Assembly: GCA_964036275.1 (NCBI GenBank)
Contig: OZ038439.1
Location: forward strand, 10,434,904-10,498,903
DNA from: Litoditis marina
Taxonomy: Eukaryota > Nematoda > Chromadorea > Rhabditida > Rhabditidae
DNA length: 64,000 nt
Direction of reading: 5' to 3'
This document shows, one piece after another, positions 1 through 10,700 of this stretch; within the stretch, counting starts at the first letter, position 1, and each line of letters opens with the position of its first letter. The notes beneath the pieces are model-generated. The model ran no database searches and had not been told where the DNA came from. It saw only the letters and a program-made list of their open reading frames with translations. The position numbers and the translations under genes were made by a program.

Positions 1-784
1 GATCGTTTATCGTTACGAAATAACTTTCCCTTGCACTTTCTCACTCACTCACTTCACAAAGAACAGAAAGAAGTACCAAGTACCGTTCAAGTTCGACCGA
101 TATAATTCGAATTCCTGCGCATACAACATTTCTATTTTGCTTAGCACAGTTGGCGGCAACATTAATCACTTTCTAACCTTTCAATGACAAAAAAAACATT
201 AGCCTTCCAATTTTACTCTTCACTCACAATTTCAATTCAAGAATGACATATTTCCGATCGCGAGGTATCAACTGATCATATTTTGAGTAAATACTACATC
301 CGCACTTCCCTCACTATTAGCATCCTTCCTCGATAACTTGAGCGTCACTAGATAGAAACCAACCGCCTTCGCGGAAAAAAAAACAGTCAGCGGCAGTTCG
401 TTTTCTACCTTTTCACTTCCATATTACCATGATGACACATTCTTAGATAACTCTCTTCTTTCTCTCAATCACACACATTCATCACTACAAAGTCCGTCGA
501 TTTCCAAGAGTAGCAACAGACTACTTGATTCCAGATGACGTGAGCTCACACTTCTACATATCCCAACTAAAAATCCAAAAAATTACTATGAGGCTACACC
601 CACAAAAAAAAAACACTTTCTTTCAATCTTACTTCACTATATTTTGATCACAATTAGCATACAGAGGTCGCGTAACTACATTGATGCTACTATACCGAGT
701 ATCAAATGATCACTTTTGGAGGTACCCTCACTCCATTTCCAATTCATCACCAAACATACATACTACACATAAAAATTTAGTGAC
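1..784. other. AT-rich intergenic stretch
   Basis: No exon-like block, splice pair or long open frame was recognised on either strand. The sequence is AT-rich with short poly(A) runs. It leads into a tandem repeat at 785. Confidence 0.5.
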
Positions 785-801
785 TTGACAAAAAAAGTTA
801 G

Positions 802-991
802 TACCATGGGCACACAGAGGACAACCCTCACTCTGTTCCAGTGCTACAACATTCCATGGGCACAAGGAGGAACCGTCACTCCCTTAAAGTGCTACGATAA
901 ACCATGGGCACACAGAGGACAACCCTCACTCTGTTCCAGTGCTACAACATTCCATGGGCACAAGGAGGAACCGTCACTCCCTTAAAGTGCT
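802..991. repeat. 98-bp tandem repeat next to assembly gap
   Basis: The motif CCATGGGCACACAGAGGAC starts at 804 and again at 902, so the unit is about 98 bp. Each unit holds two related halves, one with CCATGGGCACACAGAGG and one with CCATGGGCACAAGGAGG. The array runs straight into the gap at 992, so its real length is unknown. A degenerate related block (GGAGGTACCCTCACTCC) lies just before it near 719. Confidence 0.85.
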
Positions 992-1191
992 NNNNNNNNN
1001 NNNNNNNNNNNNNNNNNNNNNNNNNNNNNNNNNNNNNNNNNNNNNNNNNNNNNNNNNNNNNNNNNNNNNNNNNNNNNNNNNNNNNNNNNNNNNNNNNNNN
1101 NNNNNNNNNNNNNNNNNNNNNNNNNNNNNNNNNNNNNNNNNNNNNNNNNNNNNNNNNNNNNNNNNNNNNNNNNNNNNNNNNNNNNNNNNNN
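992..1191. other. Assembly gap of 200 N
   Basis: Exactly 200 N, a size often used as a placeholder for a gap of unknown length. It interrupts the 98-bp tandem array, which probably caused the break. Reading frames crossing it are artefacts. Confidence 0.95.
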
Positions 1192-1686
1192 TCGCTGGTT
1201 CGATTTCGATCGCAGGCCTTTTAACACCACTCTTCTATTTTTTGAAATAATCTTCATTCAAGTTTTTAATCAAGAATCACAGTTCTAAGAAATAGAAAAA
1301 AGAATATCCATCTATTGTTAGTGTAACAGCTGCGTGTGATGGATGGAAAGGAATGTGCTCTGGGTTGATTGAGTGGAAGACAACTGTTCTGCATGGAAAA
1401 TCAGAGCACAGAACAATTTCTTATGGGTTACTGTAGTTTACGAACTAGAATGGGTCACGACTATGGTTGAGATATCAAATTAGCTTCTCTTATTGGGTAC
1501 GGCAGTTTTCTGCATAGGTTTGGTGAATACTATGGTTGATATGTGCAGTTGGCTGGTATATATCATGGTTCATGATTTTGTACTCTAAATTTGTATACCT
1601 CTAATTTCGTACAGTGAGATTCACTTTGGATTTACAACTGTTCTGTATGGATGTAGAGATCACAGAACAGTTTCTTACTGGGTACA

Positions 1687-1822
1687 GTATACTAGCAGTC
1701 AATGGGACAGTCACGCAAAGTTGGCTTTCTGATAAGGCATCGTGCACTTTTTGGTTGCACGTTTCTGAGTTTTGCTGTGTTTAAAATGTTTCACGTGACT
1801 GTGCAATAGACTAACAGTATAG
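1687..1822. repeat. Foldback element family D, copy 1
   Basis: Shares the core GGCATCGTGCACTTT followed by GTTGCACGTTTCTGAGTT, GCTGTGTTTAA and TTTCACGTGACTGTGCAAT with copies near 14335, 38845 and 50319. The ends TATACTAGCAGTCAAT and GACTAACAGTATA are imperfect inverted repeats, so this looks like a small non-autonomous TIR element. Confidence 0.6.
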
Positions 1823-2586
1823 TTTCGTGTATGAGTCCAGGTTGAGACTATGGAAGTTGAGAGCACAGCACAGTTCATTATTGGGTACGGTAGCGTTTGG
1901 TGTAGAACGGGTTACGACTATGGTTGAGATAGAAGTGCAGATCGCTGTCCTTTATTTTTGGTTTGGAAGTTCTGTCACTTGCGGTTTGGTGATTTGCTAT
2001 TGAGATGGGAAAAGAAGAGATTCTCTCTCCCCCCTCTCTCTCTCTTTTCCGTCTCTCATCCATCTCCACCTCCATCTTTCCTCTTCTCTGACCGTCTGCG
2101 CTCTCTCCAGCCTCAGCACTGCCACCACCGTCTCTAGTTGACAGATGTTGAATACTAGGTGCCATTGGAGCAAAACATCAAAAAAGGAGGGTTTCAAGGA
2201 GAAAAACAATTCGATGATCTTTGGCACAGACAAATTTGATTGTTGTCGCAATTAGGCAAAAGTGGGGTAATTCGTTTTTTGAATTCCAATTCAAAAAAGG
2301 CATACTGTAGCTGTTTTCAAGGAACATTTGAATAAACAGTAGAGCAGTTTACTAGAGTTGCAAATATTTCATGTTAGAGAACAGCTAGAGAGCACGTGCA
2401 ACTGGATACGCAGAGATTCTTGATGGTAACTTTTATTGTATAAGTTTTTTGAGTGCAATTTGGGCACACGAAAACTTTTGACTACAGTAACCTACTAACA
2501 TCTGTCCAGATGTTGTTTGTGTGGTACTTTTCTCATGTTTACAAGCTCTTAATGGATAGTCGGGGCCCGGATAATAGATGACGGTA

Positions 2587-2823
2587 TAGTCTGTTTCACG
2601 AAACAATAGCCCTCTACAGTGAGATTATAAATTTTTTCAGTGAATTTATCATATCTTGTAGGTGTTGTACATAGTTTATACTTTGTGATTTCGTTTTCCA
2701 CTTTGGGTACTACAAGCATACAAAACAATGAATCTAAAGTTCTGTTTGTTGATTAGATAAATGCGTTTGAATTTTTGAAAGATTACTGTAGAAAGTCATC
2801 GATTGGTGAAACGAACTATATAC
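2587..2823. mobile_element. MITE-like TIR element family B, copy 1
   Basis: Begins TATAGTCTGTTTCACG and ends GGTGAAACGAACTATA, imperfect terminal inverted repeats. CCCTCTACAGTGA near the left end and GATTACTGTAG near the right end are subterminal inverted copies. No coding capacity. Copies lie at about 11719-11944 and 45361-45595. The same terminal sequence also bounds the larger element at 8195-8803. Confidence 0.7.
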
Positions 2824-2940
2824 GGTGTCTTTGTTTGGCTCGCTGTGCGCGGGTTGCGCAACGCGCGACGCTGTGCGCAGACGCTCGAAAAACACGAAAC
2901 GAAGGGGTAATACGAGATGGGGGATCAGGGAACTAGGATA

Positions 2941-3178
2941 TGGTCTCTCTTTCTCTATCTATCTTTCTCTCTATCTCTCTCTTTTGCTTTATCTCTTTCT
3001 ATCTTTCTTTCTCTTCGTTCCACGTTCCCGCTCTCTGTCTCTTTCTCTCTATTTATCTCTCCTTCCATGTATCTGTGGTCTCTCTCTTCTTTTTGATCTC
3101 TCACTGTCTCTCTTTCCCTCTCTTTAGTTTTCTCTCTCTCTCTCTAAATTTCTCTCTCTCTCTCTCTCGTTTTATCGC
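2941..3178 (+). repeat. CT-rich (polypyrimidine) tract
   Basis: Imperfect (CT)n with TTT, TAT and CCC interruptions. Apparent proteins here are Ser/Leu low-complexity translations, not genes. It faces a GA-rich tract at 3265-3560, so the two could fold back on each other. Confidence 0.9.
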
Positions 3179-3264
3179 TCAAATTACTCAGTTTCCGTTA
3201 CAATCAACTCCCCGTGATCGTGACACTCTTAAACTATAAATCAGGTTCGCACCTATTTTGAGCA

Positions 3265-3560
3265 GAGATAGAAAGAGAGAGAGAATAGGAAGAGGGTGTA
3301 GAGAAAAAGAGTGGGCTAAGATAAGATAAGAGAGAAAGGGAGAGAGAGAGATAGAGAGGAGGAGAGTGAGAGAGAAAGAAAGAGAGAGAGTGCATAGGAA
3401 GAGAGCACAGGGAAAGAGACTGGATAGGTATAGAAAAAAGATTGGAAGAAAGAGAGACAGAGAGGAAGGAAAAGACAAAAGAGAAAGAGAGAGAGCTAGC
3501 CCTAGCAGGAGATAGAGAGAACATTTTTGCAGAGGGTGTAGAGAAAGAGAGACGATAATA
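3265..3560 (+). repeat. GA-rich (polypurine) tract
   Basis: Imperfect (GA)n of about 300 bp. It is the strand-inverted partner of the CT tract at 2941-3178, with about 85 bp between them. Confidence 0.9.
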
Positions 3561-3904
3561 TTTTCTTTTTCGTACCAAGTACACCTCGTACTTGTTGGCC
3601 CCTTTATACAGTATGCCCGGATAATTACATACAACTACGCTGTGTGCTGTTTACGCGGAAAAGGCGGAATTTTCCGGAACTCGTTGGAGAATAATAAACA
3701 ACAGGCCAAAAATAGGATGCGGCAGTGTGAAATGTAATCATAACAATGGGAATAGGGGATTTGGAGGGACTGAAACATTGAAATGGAGGAAATATGATGT
3801 ATTTTGGGTGATATTTGAGATTTGAGGTGATTGAGGGCAAACCATTATAGATAGCTAGTGCTCAGACATGCTAGTGAAGAGTACGTAGAGACTTTTTGAG
3901 CAAC

Positions 3905-3951
3905 GACATTTCTATTATTCAAACCCGTAAGGTTTGAATAATAGAAATGTC
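3905..3951. repeat. Perfect 21-bp hairpin
   Basis: Arms GACATTTCTATTATTCAAACC (3905-3925) and its exact reverse complement (3931-3951) surround the loop CGTAA. It lies 620 bp upstream of the SCCPDH-like start. It could be a small foldback element or a small-RNA precursor; the sequence alone does not decide. Confidence 0.75.
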
Positions 3952-4554
3952 ATTGCTAGGTCTTTGTTCCGCTTTGAGTGCATTCATTTTGAAAAAATTA
4001 TATAAACTAAGAATATGACGGTATAGCTGTTTTTCTGCTGTGCAATAGTCGTACTCTCATAATATTGTAGTAGTCACTCAATCTAGCTATAAGTAGTGTT
4101 CTCTTCACATTGTAAAAAAGTTTCAAGAAGGAAAAAAAGTGAAAAGAAGTTGTGGCTTCTTGAACATTTGCATAACTTGTTGACTTTACGAAAATAGTTC
4201 TAATGAAAAAAAGTTGTATGCTAATTCTGCACTTTTTGTCGAAACGCGTTTTAAACCAAGAAAAACACGTCAGTCGATTACGGCGGTTGTTTTTCATAGC
4301 CAAATTCAAGCTTCCGCCGAATAAGTTAGGTGAATTTAGCAAATTTTTTGCATTTTGATTAAGCATTTTGATAGCTTTTCGTGGACACATCTGCATTATT
4401 CTCACTAAAGTTGTGAATTTCATTCTGCTACATAATTATTTTTCTTCATTCACTAAATTTCTTTCGTTTCTGGATTTAAACTACCTTTTCTTCGAGTTTT
4501 GTTTGTTGTTATACGGTTTTCGTAGCTCTTGCTGTGTCGGTTTTTATTTTATGG

Positions 4555-4571
4555 TATGTTCAGAGTAGATC
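4555..4571 (+). promoter_or_regulatory. Candidate trans-splice acceptor upstream of the SCCPDH-like start
   Basis: GTATGTTCAG ends at 4563, eight bases before the ATG at 4572. A 3' splice signal this close to a start, with no good upstream coding exon, fits either spliced-leader addition or a 5'UTR intron. Confidence 0.4.
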
Positions 4572-4866
4572 ATGTCTCGCTACGATATCGTTGTGTATGG
4601 AGCAACCGGCTTCACTGGAGCATACATTGTGGAGAGTATGGTCAACTCGAAGTTGTTCGAGGTTTGTGGGGATGGGAGACAGAGAAATGAGAGAGAGAGA
4701 GAGAAAGAGAGATAGAGAGGTAGTGAGGGGTAGGGAATGAGAAAGAGAGGAATGGGTAGAGGGAAAGGTAGATAGATATGTAGAGAGAATTATACAGAGA
4801 AGAAGTGAGAGAGACAGAGAAACAGAAAGCGAAAAAGAACGAGGGAGAGAGAGGTTGAGATTGACG

Positions 4867-4939
<73 letters not shown>

Positions 4940-7661
4940 AGAAGGCAAAGAGAGATAAATAGAGAGAAAAGACCCCATTCTTTTAGGGAGTTTCCTTTGC
5001 CGTCGCCGGCCGTAGTGAGCAGAAGCTGCGAAAAACGCTGTCCGACATTTCCGACAAAACTGGTCAGTTTGCATTCATCCCGGTGTTTTCACTAGTCAAA
5101 TTGAATGAAAAATGAAAAACAAGTAACCACAGCGTATTAAGGGTGGTTTCTTGTTTTCTTGGGTGAAAACCAGACTCCGACGGTCAGGTCCCGACCTGCG
5201 TCTCCTCAAACATACGCTATTTCTCCGCTCTCACACCCTGTCGTCAACTTCGTGAACTTGTAGAACGTCAAATCGAAAACGTAGTGTCTCAATATAGCTT
5301 CAAGTTTTCCATAGTCAGTGACCAAATCTTTTTCGTAGTTTGATCTCGTTACACACCATAGTTCGAACTACAAACACAGTGGGATACAGCAACATTCACC
5401 GTATAGGGTTGCTTTGGGAAAAGCTATAACTGCGTTTTGATGTTTTTTTATTTCCGGAAACATGTGTCCATGTAATTGGAAATGTGCGCGCCTTTTTAAT
5501 AATGTGTCCTTTTTAATAATCTGTTTGTTCATATTGAATTCGGAACCACGTGATCCGTTTTGATTGGCTTCTTTTGCGGTCGTTTTGTAATTGTGAGTGG
5601 GATGGAGTTTGTTCGATTTATTCTGCGGAAAAACTAGAATCATAGTATTAATGAAAAGGGGGGGGGGGTAAAATATATACTGGCAACTGGAATATTGTAA
5701 ATGTTATAATTAATTGGCTAACGGCGGCTTCATCTGGAAAATAGTGTGGAAGTTAACCAACTTGATAGAAAACTTCAGAGAAAATGGATGATCAGAGTAT
5801 GAACCAATCTCTGAATAGTTCAACATGTGAAGGGTGAAGCGTTGTTTTATTTTCAAGTCAAAATAGGAATTCGACTCGACTCAAAAACATCCGAGTGGAG
5901 ACGAAGTCGAAAACTCGGGAACTTGAAACTTTTCAAATCGAAAACTCGAAACTCGAGTATTCGGCCTCGAAAACTCGAAAATCTGGATCTCAAAACTTGA
6001 AGCTTCTTTCTTGCAAAGTATTTGGGTCGTTTTCAGTGAATCGCTACTGTTGACCACTTTTTTTCAAGCGCGGTTATTTCTGTCGCAGACTCCGAAAAAT
6101 ACCATTAACTTGCCTGTAATTTCAATGTATTTTGAGTTTCAATGGTAAACAGAACACTTCTTAGCCCATTTCTATTTGTAAATTGGGGTACCAGAAAAAA
6201 GTCATTTGAAAGTAAAAGTCATTAATTTAGTTTTATCTCTTAACGAGCACATTAACCTAATCATACCAATTTAGTTTTACTTGGGATTTCAAAAATCTTG
6301 AAATTTTGGAAAGTGTACTGCTGCTTCCAATAAGGTTTGTGCACCTGATGACTTTTCTATGAATGATTTTCAATTTCGAATAACCTATTTTTATTACTTA
6401 TTATTCTAAATTGGGTACATGTTACTCAATGTCAAACGACAGCACTCGTCCCAAAATAATTGCTACCCCATAACGATAATGATGCAAGTAATGGTACTCG
6501 CAATTATTACGTCGCGTCTCAAAAGTAGAAAAAATAGGTGAGCGGAGGGGGGAAAGGGGCTGTGAAAATAATTTATATATAAATCTAGGAAGGTATAGGT
6601 ATCTGTAATATTAGTAGGTTAGGGTAAAGTTTTAGAAAATAATTCTAGAAAGGTTCAGAAAAACCGCAGAACAATTGTGGTTGCGTTGAGAAGAAAGGGT
6701 TTGTATCGCTGTGGTGTGTCTGTAGTTCGATCTTTGTACTTTGTGCACGTTAGTGGTATATGGAATGGGTTCCATGTGTTTTACGCATCATAACTACACT
6801 TTGTTAGGTTTTGAGTTAAAGTTTATATTTTAGTTCTGTACACTTTTTTATTTTTATCATTAACGACCTTTTTATTTGGTTCATGTGTCAATGACGCTAA
6901 AAACATGGGCGTGAATATATTCAATATGAATATGTCAATATATTTTTCTAGTTTAATTTACGTTTCTTAAAATATTGCGACTAACCCATGACTCTGTGAC
7001 GCTTGTTTTGTGTGGGGTTAGTATCACATGAAAAAAGAATAACAAAATAACATAAAGTTTATTCGAACTAAAAACAAATGGAAAATAACCTTCGCACCGG
7101 AACACTCTTGAGTAAAACAAAACAACAAACAGAATTTGGGCTGGTTTTAAAAGGAGGGGTTAAATTACATTTTTGAATTGTATTACGGAAATTGAATGAA
7201 TGGTTGCAGTTAACTGCTAGTTGAACAACGTATAAAACTCCAAGTTGAACTCCTTATACTAATATAAAGTTTATTGCACATAAATTTAACAACAAAAAAA
7301 ACTTATTAAAAAAGTCGCAGATAAGGTTTTACACAAAGTGTTTGAGAATGGTTTTCTATTTCACGAATAAGTACCGAATGAATTGTGCTCGAGTAAAGTT
7401 TCGAGTGTTTTTGATTATCAAATATAATCGTTATATCGATTATCTTTATTTGATCTGCTATTGATTTATCGATTTTTCAGGAAAGAACATCCGCGCCACA
7501 CCGTTGATCGTAGCTGACACCGCGGATGAGGAAAGTCTGAAGAAGATGGCCAGTCAGGCAAAGATCATCATCAACGCTGTCGGACCGGTAAGGAGGGAAC
7601 ATCTCTCTCTCTTCTCTCTCTCTCTCTTTCTTTCTCTCTACCTCTCTCTCTTTCTGTTTCT

Positions 7662-7733
<72 letters not shown>

Positions 7734-10700
7734 TTCTCTATTTCTCTCACTTCGTTCTTACTGACTCTGTCCATCTGCCTCTGCCTGTCTCTGTATTTCG
7801 GTATCTTTCTCTGTTTCTCTCTGTGGTGCGATCTCTGCCTCTCTCCCCCCTCTCTCTCTATCTCTCTCTCTCTCTCTCCCTCTACCTGACAAGATAATGA
7901 TTGGTGCCTTTCGTTTTCGTTGAAACCCCCCAAAAAGTGTTTGCGAACGGCCGTTCTTTGCTCCCACACTCAATCATTCGAGAAAAAAGATTCGCCTGGA
8001 AATAGTTGTGCATGGGGGTTGGCTAGAATATAGGAAGTTACAGAATCTGATTTGTCGTTTGATCTCACTACATCATGACATTCAACTGACTACAAACTAC
8101 AATTAGAATCGTTTGAATCAACTACACTGGGGGGGGGGGGGGGGAGTTTGCTAGAATAGGGGTAGTGACACTGAAAAGGACGGTATCATCAAACTATAGT
8201 TCGTTTCAACCATCGATAGTAGCCAGTTACAGTAGATTTTAGTAGGCGGAGTCAATTTTGTTGGAAAGTTTCCAACAGCGACCAGCCTAATCAAAATTGT
8301 TGCATAAGCTGGGTATCGAACTCAGCTGCGATTAGTGGCGCGGCGCACACAAGCAGCCGGCCATTTGAACATGTTCGCCAAAGCTAAACACAGTGATATC
8401 CAGCCATATTTTCTGGCCGTTTTTCGATGCGTATTTTATCGCACAAATAGTTTATTAAATCACTCCCCGGTTATGTGGTAACGTTTTGGAAACAAAAAAT
8501 TTGCAAAAACCTTAAAATAACCACTTTTCGAATTTTTATTTGCAATGAAAATACTGGCGAGCTGCCAGATCAATCGCCTGCAATATAGGGTGCGCTCAGC
8601 TCAGACAATTCCCAGCCAATTGGCCAGCCACTTTTTTATTGGCTGAGCGAGAGAGTGTGCAGGTCAGAGAAACCCAGATGTCTGCGGCCTCATTGACCTG
8701 CACACTCTCTCGCTTTTGTAGCTGGCCAATCGAAGAAAATTGGAGCCAATCGTTCTGAGAGGCCAGCATGGCTGCCTACTATCGATGGTTGAAACGAACT
8801 ATACCAACCCAGCAGTATAGGTCACCATACTGATATGGCAAGAGCGAACTCTGTAGAGAGTGTGACGAGGGGGGTGTTAGAATGTAGTCAGTGACAAAAT
8901 TATTTTTTGTAGTTTGATCTCGATACACGTCATAGTTTACGAATTTCTTATGATCAATGTTTGTAGCTTTCTCGTGTTGTGGTTTTTGTGGATTAGTTCG
9001 AACTAACTACAAACTACAACTATCCTAATTCTTACCAGCTTCAATTTACAAAAGTATTGGTTTGAACCAACTAGAGCTTGATCTTGCAATTTTCAATACA
9101 ATTGACCGCCCACTTGGACTTTAATTTCGTCGAAAACGCGAATTACAAATGATGAGACGACTGATTCGATTAATCGCCGCGCATTAGCGGCGAATTGCAA
9201 GTAACTGGAATTCGGGGGCGTAATGTTGTAAGGTATTAATTATTAATGTTGATTGAAAGTATAATATGAGAGAAATACTAACTTCATACAAATAAACAAG
9301 TTTTGGGCACGATCTAATTTGGTCCGTTCAATCTACTCAAATCGAAAAACTACAACTTGTAGAAAACTTGAACGTTTTCCATCTAAAAGTAGAGAGTTGA
9401 GGATGAAAATCACCATCTTCGTAAAACAATTGTATTTATCAATGTTAGAATGAATTATCTCATTAGTATATTGATTATTATTATTAAAAGTCATATTTTC
9501 TCTAAATTGATTTTTCAGTACCGTCTCCACGGAGAGGCCGTGGTCCGCGCTGCCGTCGAGAATGGAGCCAGCCATGTGGATATATCTGGGGAACCCGCTG
9601 TGAGCAACACTTTATCAGTTTCACGTGTTCTAACGTTTGCACTTTCTCACGTTTTTCTGTTATATGACTCACGTTTACACTTTTTTCTTTCCACTACGTT
9701 TTTCGGGTAGACGGCGAATAAAGTTTAAAAGTTTGTGGAATAGCTGACAATGCGAGAACAAAGTCAGTGGCGGAACTTGTGCTGATAACTTGTAATTAAC
9801 AACTTTTAAAAAAATAAAATTCGGTCTGTAAACTATTTCAATGATTTTCAGTTCATCGAGAAGATGCAACAGAAGTACGCGGCTTCCGCCAAAGAAAAGG
9901 TAACCGGAAATAGTTTACGAACTTTTATGATGTTTTCATGAAAACCTGAAACTGAAAAATGTCAGGACGGACAGAGTAATTTTTGATATTCTCGGAAAAA
10001 AAATGTTCGGGTGAAGAATGACGCTAGAATTAGAAAAATTTACAATAAGTTCTTCAGGACGTCAATATTCGAGTGTTTGTTTTCATAAGTCTTGTTGTTG
10101 TTTGTTGTTATTCATTGTTTACTTCAGGGCGTTTTCGTGGTGGGCGCCTGCGGTTGGGACTCTATTCCCTGTGACCTGGGAATGCATTTCTTGAAGAGAA
10201 ACTTCCAGGGAGATCTCAACCACGCCGAGACTTTTGTGCAGACAAAGTTCGGACCAGCGGTAAGTAAGTTGGAAAAGTGCAAACGTGGAAACGCTGAAAA
10301 AAACTACGGGTAGTTATTTTTGGTGATTTGTATGTGTGTTTATGTAGTTTTCTCAATAAAGTAATGTACGGCTGAAATAGAGAAATAGTGGACGTATGAT
10401 ATTCATGCCATTGTTATTATTAATTGAGAAGTCAAATACATTTAACTCTTTTGAAGTTGAGTATCCTATAAGATCCCAGCAGAATCTTTTATATTTAATT
10501 TCAACTGATCACCATATCGATTGACTGCGAATTATTTGATCTATCGATTTTCAGGGCTATTCGTTCAACGCCGGTACCTACCAGACGCTCATTCTGGGCA
10601 TTAGTCAGGCAGCTACAGACGGTCTGGGAAAGGTGCGTAGGGAGATCATGCCCACCCGCATCGTTAAGGGAACCGTCAGACCACCCAAGAGGTAAATGAT

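Noticed and set aside
904..1257. Frames of 91-106 codons around 900-1257
   Set aside because: They consist mostly of X residues across the N gap.
2825..3634. Ser/Leu-rich open frames of 100-148 codons on both strands
   Set aside because: They are direct translations of CT/GA microsatellite and show no start context, splice structure or conserved motif.
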